NCBI GenBank assembly: GCA_014885115.2
Contig: WKLE02002039.1
Span: 8,388 to 24,006, forward strand
Direction of reading: 5' to 3'
Length of the DNA stretch: 15,619 nt
Source of the DNA: Asterionellopsis glacialis
Lineage: Eukaryota; Bacillariophyta; Plagiogrammaphyceae; Rhaphoneidales; Asterionellopsidaceae
Under the pieces are notes generated by a model. It made no database searches. It saw nothing but the letters and a program-made list of their open reading frames with translations, and was not told the DNA's origin. The stretch's first letter is position 1. The number at the start of each line of letters is the position of its first letter. Of the stretch, positions 1 to 5,932 are shown piece by piece. The position numbers and the translations under genes were made by a program.

Positions 1-2
1 AG

Positions 3-344
3 GCTCCCAAGGGATCTATCCGTCGCACTATTTTGGATGAATACAAATCCTTGGGATTGAAGACCAAGCCCAACACCGGTGACAACGGTGTCCATGCATC
101 CGCATCTCCTTTCGAAGCCTTGGCTGAACGTGCCAACTGGCTTGGTGCTAGTATTGAAGGTGATCTCTACGGCAAGGGTTTGTTAGCTGCCAAGGTACCC
201 AAATCAAAGATTGAAGAATGGTCAGGTGATTCTCAAGTATCTGTCGAGGGAGAAACTGAAGCAGGTAAAACCATGTCTGTCTTTGATACCCTTGAAGATT
301 TGGATGCTGATGATATCCTTGCCAAGGTTGCTATTATCAACTAA
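3..344 (+). CDS. Nucleoside-diphosphate-kinase-like protein, C-terminal part (5' end outside window)
   Basis: The open frame runs in from the left edge and ends at TAA (342-344), leaving about 113 residues of the C-terminus. Its best landmark is the segment N-G-V-H-A-S-A-S-P, about 28 residues in. This closely follows the nucleoside diphosphate kinase signature around the phospho-accepting histidine (N-x-x-H-[GA]-S-D-[GSA]-x), except that the Asp after the first Ser is Ala. NDKs transfer the gamma-phosphate from ATP to other NDPs through that histidine. Downstream come a helix-like FEALAERANWLG stretch, a conserved-looking YGKGLLAAKVPKSKIEEW and an acidic tail. The tail after the motif is longer than in a plain NDK of about 150 residues, so this is probably a divergent or multidomain NDK-like protein. 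No in-frame ATG lies near the left edge, so the start is upstream. The coding frame is certain; the family call is moderate. Confidence 0.6.
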   Translation, partial: APKGSIRRTILDEYKSLGLKTKPNTGDNGVHASASPFEALAERANWLGASIEGDLYGKGLLAAKVPKSKIEEWSGDSQVSVEGETEAGKTMSVFDTLEDLDADDILAKVAIIN

Positions 345-1004
345 AATCTAACAATAATTTTGTATAAGTTTAGAAGTACATTCCAAATATCGATTACTCT
401 TCTTGTGCTGCCGGTGGTACATTGGTATGTAAATATGTCCAACTTTTTATTTTCAACAACAAGGGAGTCAGTCTACCGACTAGTAGTGTAATCTTTAGAT
501 AATCAACATGTCTTTTACCAATCCATTACTTTCAATATTTAAATTCTTCTCATACCATAAAACTTTATCAACGGAAAACGTAAGATACGACAATAACAGG
601 GCTAATTAATGTTTTCTACAGTTCTTTGCATATCTTTTGATCTGTAGGTATCATTGAACTAGTGAGCAAGATGAACGAAAGGATGTAGTTGCCAAGCATA
701 TGTCACGTCATAACTTGCGGAAGGTGAATTATCTAATGATGATCCAAAGCTTGATACAAATCTCTGTGATTCAAATGAATAAGACTCTAGACATATGCAT
801 AAATATTGATCGCTACTTTAACTTATTTACATTTTCTTGTTTGTTTGTGCCGCACTTCTTTTTATCCAATGTATTTATTTACACACCTCTGATATGTTTT
901 GCTCATGTTGTGCTTATGTTTGCATAATTTTGAACTCGGGTGTCATGTGCCTATAATTTTGATTCATGTCAACGGCATGGCGTGTTTCTTAAGTATCGTG
1001 GCGT
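345..1004. other. AT-rich convergent intergenic region
   Basis: This 660-bp stretch lies between the stop codons of two convergent genes and should hold both 3' UTRs. Short open frames here (for example 700-927) have no recognisable domain. One possible intron-like arrangement is visible on the plus strand: a GTATGT donor-like start at 425, a CTAAT branch-like element at 602-606 and a TTTTCTACAG acceptor-like end at 621. I see no RNA gene or mobile element. Confidence 0.5.
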
Positions 1005-4000
1005 TTATGCAACACTCTTCATTTCATTTTTAAAATTGACAACACGACCAGTGCCTCTAGGCTGCTCATTCACCATAACAATTTCAAAGGATGAGGCCAT
1101 CTCAAGAAAGGTTTTTCCAAATTCCTCATGCATTTCATCATCTTCTTCCAGGGTAAAAACGTTCAAGTCAATGTGATGTCCACCATCCCAAATAGCAACG
1201 GCGTTTCCTTGTGACCAAAGTGCAGTGACAACACAGCCATCTCCTGCACCATCATGAATTTCCACGTTAAGCTTTTCATCTTGGAGGGTAGTATCATATA
1301 CTTCAGAGACGATCGCTGTCTGTAGCATTTCTTTCAATATCGTACAAGAAATCCCTGGTTGTGGTATTTTATCACCAGGTTCTTCAAATCTTTTCATCAT
1401 ATCCTCCAACTTTGCAGTTATCACCAATCCCTGGCCGTTATGTACATGTACCTTGTATTCATTGTTTGGTAACTTTTCGAGCACTTTTCCAACATACCTG
1501 TCGTCGGAATCCTCTCCGTGCCTAACTAGAACTATCTCTGAAGCTGATATATCGCGTGCAATATCCCATTTGCGAATCGAATCACGTTCCAAATATTGTA
1601 CAATTCCACTTACATATTCAACATCAAACGAACCATCTTTCTCTAATGATCTGACAGTTCCAGGGGACCACCTTCCAACCAATGGATGATCGAAATATTG
1701 CGCAAGGACTTTATCGCCAACTCTAAGAGGAGCTGGAGGAATCTTTATTTCAAATTGAGTTACAGTTTGCATTCCTAAAGAATTCTGAGATGCCCACTGA
1801 CTCTCAGCTGGAGTTTTGTCATAGCTAGATTCACTCGCAGCATGCGAAGGGTCAACATCTTCCATGTACTCGTGCTTACCACCTTGAATGCTAGGAATTT
1901 CTACGACAAGGCCTGGTAAGGTTGTGTACTGCTCAATGGCTTCGGCCAGGTGGGAGAAGAAGTCGATGTCCCCAGCAGAAAATATGCTCATTCCTAGTTT
2001 CCCAGGACTTTTAGAAGTGCTAAACAAAACCTCAGCATGATAAACAGGGTAAGTTGTTTTGGCATCAGTCCGCAACCATTCACAGAGAGCACTACGCCAT
2101 GTTTCATCAGAATCAAATGCTGGTGCAAGCACGACGTAATGCTCAGCGAGTACTTGTTTTTGCACCCTTCCCTTTTCTAGGACCTCACGCAGTACGTGAC
2201 CCATTTTGCGTGGAGTTTCAGGATCGATGATGATCCTATTTATTTTTCCTGAAGCGAGGGCTGACTTCATGGCATCAAGTGTTGTCTTTTCGCAAGCACC
2301 TTCAACTTCCATGGAGTCTCCAGAAGCGCATGACCATACTGGGAAAACTTTCTCAGTTTTACTAGTTTCATCAAACTTGAGTGACTCCAGACTATGACAG
2401 GGTTTATCCTTCTCCGGGCAGAATACAATAGTAACTGGATTGTTACTTTGCAAAAGTGTATCCATTTCACGAAGAAGTACATCATAGTTATCATTAATTG
2501 CAAAGGCTGTTTCAGTGGTGGTGTCATCACTGGAGCATGTAGGAGTATTGGAATCCATAGTGGTTGGATACTTTGCAATTTCAACTTTCTCAACACCCCG
2601 CATACCACCTAAAACGATATTGTAAGACGAAATTGATTTGGCGCCAACGGCATCAACCAGTGCAGACTTTGCAATATCTAGTTGGTCAAGGCTACTCCAA
2701 AGCACTAAATCAAATGCAATATACTTATGTTCAGACCAGCACCTTATCATTACATAGCCCTCTTTCAAGGCGATAGTGAGCACCTTTGTCTCAAAAGATG
2801 AAGATGAAAGGATTGTGAGTCCCACTTGCTGCAAAGATTTGGTAATAGTATCCTTTATATCAGTCATGGAGTTCATGGAAAGAGAAATGTCTTCAGCCTC
2901 GAGAACAGTCATGATACCTTGAGTATTATCAGATGCATCAACTGTTGCAGCTTTTCTCCCCTTCAACTTATGGTGAACATTCCTATGATAATTCCACCAA
3001 GACTCAAATTTCTGACTGTCAGTCCTGGTAACGCCTGGCGTCACAACCAAACTCTCTACACCATGATCAATTGGCTTGGTGGTCATAAAGTCAACGGTAT
3101 TACTCAGCATATTGATAGACATCTGGCAAAAAATGGGTACATCTCTTACTTCTAAATCGACAGTGTACTGGGCATCAGTCGCTTTCGTAGGTTTAATGAA
3201 TTCTTCATTCATGGTCAGAATTCCTCCTTCATTGAGGAGCAGCAAGCAGAAGTCAAGGATACTAAGCTCATCCGTGACCATTAAAAATTCAGTCACGTAG
3301 GTGATCAAATCTATGACCACCAAATCGAAGGTTCCGAGATATTCATCCGGGAGCATTTTCAGGCTCTTGGCAGCATCTCCAAACCACCACTGGACCCTAC
3401 TATCGTCAAAGTGCGGTTGAGTCTTAAAATGTTTGAAACTGCTACGAACTACTATCTGCTCTAGTTCCATCCCAACGACAAGCTCTAATTCGGGATATTT
3501 AAGAACTTCATGCAAAATCATGTTGTCTCCTCCACCAAGGAATAAGACACGTTTGACCTGTTTGAGAAATTGAGCTGGGTAGTCCACAAACCATTCATGA
3601 TAATGAGGACGCATGCTGTTGCACATGTGTATCCAGCCATCTAAGCGAAGGCATGTGTCCAACTTGTTTCCTTCATCATCATCAAAGTAACTGAATTCAA
3701 TGTGTTGGAATCGAGATTCATCAGCTTCGCTATAAACCTTGTTCCCTGCGGGAATAAACTTTGTACTAGGACAAATGTGTTTCCCGTGGTACACAAGTTG
3801 GTCTGCGTAGTTTTCCAGGGCCTCGTATTCGTCTTCGTCATCCCAAGATACTGCTAATTCCAATCCTTCGAGTACGGCATTATAGTATGCATTAATGGTA
3901 TACTGCTCATGACTTTCCAGCTCCTCAAGCCTCTCTTTTACTTCCTCCTCAAGGTCCACCAAACGTTCTAACTGCTCGCGAAACCACTCTATATCGTCTT

Positions 4001-4961
4001 CGTCAGGTTCGCCATTAAGCCAACTAATACCAACTTCCCCATCTTCATCCATGTCCACTTCAAATACAGGCAAATCAAGTTCTTTATCCGCGGCAATATT
4101 GAAACGCCTAGGGTATTGCTCCACGAATCCATAATCAGATAAAATCTCTGGCGTTGCGAAGGTTAGTCTTATATTGTGACAATCTGTATCCGGACACTCG
4201 TTGTATGAATTATAGATTTGTTCACCCTCCTCAATATCCCTTAGCGCCGCAACGGAGATGTCCTCTCCCGTGTGAGCCGAACCAGCCTGATCGGCATTAT
4301 ACCATTTACCATTCCGATGATTGATCATATCTAGTAAGGGGACAAAGACGTCAGTCCACCCTCGTGAGATGACGATCCGGTAGGCTGCTTCAAGGGTGTC
4401 ATCACGTTCTTCGTCTTCATCATATCCGCAGTATTCTTCGTAGGACCCCCTGTCACCGAAATATTGAGGTTCGAGTTCTTCGCCGATAATATCATAGAAT
4501 AATTCCAGAGCTTCATCGGACCATTTTGCAGGAAGCTTTTCATGTGGAAAGGTTTCGAAACAGTACGTGACGTATGGTTCCCAAAGAGATTCCTTTCCCT
4601 TGCGGCGTTCCTCTGCTAGGTTCCATGCGGCATTGCAAAGTTTATTGGTAGGTAGCCCGTCGTTGTCGTTATCAAAGTCAGTGTGGTTGGTAGTGAGGAG
4701 AGCATCCGCTGGGATATGAATGATCTCTTCCCCCTTTGCGATGGGGGCTAAAGCATACATACCACTGAGGGATGTTGTATCATCTGGATTAGTGTAGGTA
4801 ATCTTGCTGCTGAAGAATCCTCCCTTCTTGGATTTTAACCATTGAATCTGTCTTTGGGCATAATCTGGTACTTGTGGATCAGTAGTAGCTCCGTTGACTT
4901 GTGCAACAAGAATCACTGCTGATGCTGCCAACAGAATTTCCATTGCCAGTTTGAATCTCAT
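1005..4961 (-). CDS. Predicted secretory SET-domain / spermidine-synthase-like / SpeD-like / Tudor fusion protein
   Basis: From the chosen ATG at 4961 the protein has 1,318 residues. Residues 1-24 form a signal peptide (MRFKLAMEI, hydrophobic core, cleavage near QVNG-A). A SET domain spans about 40-285, with GMYALAPIAKGE (67-78), PLLDMINH (208-215), GEQIYNSYN (246-254) and YGFV (277-280), as in SETD3/Rubisco-LSMT-type lysine methyltransferases. An acidic helical linker follows (316-370). Residues 416-666 resemble spermidine synthase: LDG (440-442), YHE (454-456), GGGDN (476-480), ELE (499-501), D529 and D551. Residues 681-791 and 1206-1301 resemble AdoMet decarboxylase (SpeD) but lack its catalytic residues. 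Two Tudor-like modules occupy 1078-1194, and residues 821-1031 are unassigned. An upstream in-frame ATG at 5063 adds 34 residues but lies in a likely 66-nt intron and would bury the signal peptide. There is no diatom plastid ASAF-type motif. Coding status is certain, the SET domain strong, and the polyamine-type domains moderate. Confidence 0.85.
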   Translation of the reverse strand: MRFKLAMEILLAASAVILVAQVNGATTDPQVPDYAQRQIQWLKSKKGGFFSSKITYTNPDDTTSLSGMYALAPIAKGEEIIHIPADALLTTNHTDFDNDNDGLPTNKLCNAAWNLAEERRKGKESLWEPYVTYCFETFPHEKLPAKWSDEALELFYDIIGEELEPQYFGDRGSYEEYCGYDEDEERDDTLEAAYRIVISRGWTDVFVPLLDMINHRNGKWYNADQAGSAHTGEDISVAALRDIEEGEQIYNSYNECPDTDCHNIRLTFATPEILSDYGFVEQYPRRFNIAADKELDLPVFEVDMDEDGEVGISWLNGEPDEDDIEWFREQLERLVDLEEEVKERLEELESHEQYTINAYYNAVLEGLELAVSWDDEDEYEALENYADQLVYHGKHICPSTKFIPAGNKVYSEADESRFQHIEFSYFDDDEGNKLDTCLRLDGWIHMCNSMRPHYHEWFVDYPAQFLKQVKRVLFLGGGDNMILHEVLKYPELELVVGMELEQIVVRSSFKHFKTQPHFDDSRVQWWFGDAAKSLKMLPDEYLGTFDLVVIDLITYVTEFLMVTDELSILDFCLLLLNEGGILTMNEEFIKPTKATDAQYTVDLEVRDVPIFCQMSINMLSNTVDFMTTKPIDHGVESLVVTPGVTRTDSQKFESWWNYHRNVHHKLKGRKAATVDASDNTQGIMTVLEAEDISLSMNSMTDIKDTITKSLQQVGLTILSSSSFETKVLTIALKEGYVMIRCWSEHKYIAFDLVLWSSLDQLDIAKSALVDAVGAKSISSYNIVLGGMRGVEKVEIAKYPTTMDSNTPTCSSDDTTTETAFAINDNYDVLLREMDTLLQSNNPVTIVFCPEKDKPCHSLESLKFDETSKTEKVFPVWSCASGDSMEVEGACEKTTLDAMKSALASGKINRIIIDPETPRKMGHVLREVLEKGRVQKQVLAEHYVVLAPAFDSDETWRSALCEWLRTDAKTTYPVYHAEVLFSTSKSPGKLGMSIFSAGDIDFFSHLAEAIEQYTTLPGLVVEIPSIQGGKHEYMEDVDPSHAASESSYDKTPAESQWASQNSLGMQTVTQFEIKIPPAPLRVGDKVLAQYFDHPLVGRWSPGTVRSLEKDGSFDVEYVSGIVQYLERDSIRKWDIARDISASEIVLVRHGEDSDDRYVGKVLEKLPNNEYKVHVHNGQGLVITAKLEDMMKRFEEPGDKIPQPGISCTILKEMLQTAIVSEVYDTTLQDEKLNVEIHDGAGDGCVVTALWSQGNAVAIWDGGHHIDLNVFTLEEDDEMHEEFGKTFLEMASSFEIVMVNEQPRGTGRVVNFKNEMKSVA
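1059..1346 (-). other. Degenerate SpeD-like segment 2 at the C-terminus
   Basis: This covers residues about 1206-1301. The stretch W-D-G-G-H-H-I-D-L-N-V-F-T (1258-1270) aligns without gaps to the SpeD W-P-E-x-x-Y-x-A-V-D-I-F-T region. The residue in the pyruvoyl-serine position is Gln1251 and the catalytic-His position is Ala1256. It ends with a G-T-G-R-V-V-N-F motif near the stop codon. It may be a second, more diverged copy of the segment at 681-791. Confidence 0.35.
1380..1730 (-). other. Two Tudor-like modules
   Basis: This covers residues about 1078-1194. The first module has the usual pattern: VGDKVLAQY, then W-S-P-G-T-V, then D-G-S-F-D-V-E-Y, ending in S-I-R-K-W. The second (SEIVLVRHG, YVGKVLEKL, EYKVHVHN) is looser. 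Tudor-like folds bind methylated Lys or Arg in many proteins, but the aromatic cage cannot be judged from sequence alone. Confidence 0.5.
2589..2921 (-). other. Degenerate AdoMet decarboxylase (SpeD)-like segment 1
   Basis: This covers residues about 681-791. It aligns without gaps to the class 1B SpeD active-site stretch (L-A-E-S-H-x-S-I-H-T-W-P-E-x-x-Y-x-A-x-D). The Glu (734), Ile (739), Trp (742), Glu (744), Tyr (747), Ala (749) and Asp (751) are kept. The pyruvoyl-forming Ser is Gly735, the catalytic His is Arg740, and the position of the catalytic Cys is Trp755. Self-processing to a pyruvoyl enzyme is therefore not expected. The assignment is from pattern memory without a profile search. 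Confidence 0.5.
2964..3716 (-). other. Spermidine-synthase-like (aminopropyltransferase-fold) domain, altered motifs
   Basis: This covers residues about 416-666. The N-terminal beta region keeps the L-x-L-D-G motif, but the Gln that normally follows is His, and the acidic pair before Y-H-E is replaced by Met-Arg. The Rossmann core keeps GGGD but continues N-M instead of G-G. The acidic strand-2 motif reads E-L-E instead of E-I-D. The catalytic D-S-S-D-P motif is reduced to I-D-L-I-T. S-adenosyl ligand binding remains possible. Canonical putrescine binding looks compromised. Confidence 0.6.
4107..4844 (-). other. SET domain of the fusion protein
   Basis: This covers residues about 40-285 of the fusion protein. 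The order of motifs (GxxA....GE, PLLDMINH, GEQIYNSYN, YGFV) matches the SETD3/Rubisco-LSMT branch of SET protein lysine methyltransferases. There the Asn-His pair contacts S-adenosylmethionine and the GE..xxSY tyrosine contributes to the active site. All the key residues I can judge by eye are present, so this is the part most likely to be catalytically competent. Confidence 0.75.
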
Positions 4962-5028
4962 CGCGGTGGATTCGATCTTCGCTTTCTTGCGGTTGCCTAT
5001 AACACGCAAACTTATGTTGGATTGTTGA

Positions 5029-5094
5029 CTGTATCCCATCCCACATTTTTTCACAGAACACAAGAAAAAGATTAATTACAGTAATCGTATTTAC
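5029..5094 (-). other. Possible 66-nt 5' UTR intron of the SET/SpdSyn-like fusion gene
   Basis: Reading the minus strand, CAG|GTAAAT at 5097-5089 is a near-ideal donor. TTAAT and a pyrimidine-rich CTTTTTCTTG follow, and the stretch ends in GATACAG at 5029. Splicing here would remove the upstream in-frame ATG at 5063-5061 and leave ATG 4961 as the first in-frame start, which exposes the signal peptide. This is inferred only from splice-site-like sequence. Confidence 0.4.
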
Positions 5095-5561
5095 CTGATT
5101 TTCAGTATTTAATGTACGCTACTTGCACTTCAGAATGAAATCGCAGGAATACTAATCGGCATTATTTTGTAACGGTTACCTCAGCTTTTCTGTACTGTCT
5201 GACTATTATTCGTAGTAAACATAGTGGGGATGACAGATCTTGAAACTTACAAACGGGTAAATAAACGTTTGTAATACTGTATTTAAAACTAGAAAACATA
5301 GTTTGGATGACATATCGTCCGGAAACTTGATAACGGATGAAAAGGTCAAAACCTGGCAAGCGCAATTTTTAGCGATCGTACTTGTTGTACTATACTGGAA
5401 AGCATGTGCCTGGTATGTTCGCAGGACTCAAAAAGCCAACATACAGAGAAACAAAAAATTATGTAAAAAATCGAATTTGCAAAAATGTGAAAATATTTAG
5501 AAATTCTTTTATGTGTTCTGGTAAAGATGTACTAGACCGCAGCTGTTTTTAGAAGTACCGG

Positions 5562-5658
5562 TAGGAATATAACTGATGACTGATGCCCTAATATCTTTTA
5601 AGGCGGGATAAGCTTGAAGTCCACTACGGACGAAATACATACAGTACCATTATTTGAT
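5562..5658 (+). repeat. Tandem duplication, copy 1 (97 bp)
   Basis: Copy 1 begins TAGGAATATAACTGATGACTG and ends near ACCATTATTTGAT. It repeats directly in the next 107 bp with only two clear base changes (GAATATA/GAATATT and ACTACGG/ACTATGG). The lengths also differ: TTT at one internal point is replaced by the longer GGTACCTGG, and copy 2 has a longer TTATTATT end. It contains an internal ACTGATG doublet. Confidence 0.9.
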
Positions 5659-5765
5659 TAGGAATATTACTGATGACTGATGCCCTAATATCTGGTACCT
5701 GGTAAGGCGGGATAAGCTTGAAGTCCACTATGGACGAAATACATACAGTACCATTATTATTTGAC
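5659..5765 (+). repeat. Tandem duplication, copy 2 (about 107 bp)
   Basis: This second copy of the upstream unit starts TAGGAATATTACTGATG and runs to TTATTATTTGAC. It carries the extra GGTACC palindrome between CTAATATCT and TAAGGCGGG. It lies about 170 bp before the ATG of the ankyrin/LRR gene. The near identity in non-coding DNA points to a recent duplication or retained function. Confidence 0.9.
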
Positions 5766-5932
5766 ACCTATTCCAAAAGATCCATCCAGCTTTCCATCCT
5801 CAGCATGATTTCTTGAGATTCGAGAAGAACATAATTAATACATTTTTAGAAGCCGGTCAATCGAGACCGTGTCTGCTTTACGCCCACTAGATTGAACCTT
5901 TGCAAATTTGACAATCTCTGGAAAGATCAACC

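Larger units (their letters stand above)
4962..5932. promoter_or_regulatory. Shared divergent upstream region with repeats
   Basis: This region of about 970 bp lies between two divergently transcribed genes and must contain both promoters. It holds a likely 5' UTR intron (5029-5094), a weak 45-bp repeat pair (starting 5217 and 5294) and a strong tandem duplication (5562-5765). An open frame at 5303-5500 has no in-frame ATG and is not called as a gene. No classic TATA box position can be fixed without transcript data. Confidence 0.5.

Noticed and set aside
700..927. 75-codon hydrophobic open frame between the first two genes
   Set aside because: It is AT-rich, Phe/Ile-rich low-information sequence between two convergent 3' ends, with nothing to support coding.
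5303..5500. Open frame with a hydrophobic stretch resembling a small membrane protein
   Set aside because: It begins with TTG and has no in-frame ATG back to the previous stop, which is not usable in a eukaryotic nuclear gene. It is probably chance or a decayed fragment.
5572..5675. Possible C/D-box small nucleolar RNA in the tandem duplication (TGATGA followed by CTGA)
   Set aside because: The TGATGA and CTGA overlap in the same ACTGATGACTGA string. No terminal stem or properly spaced second D box was found.
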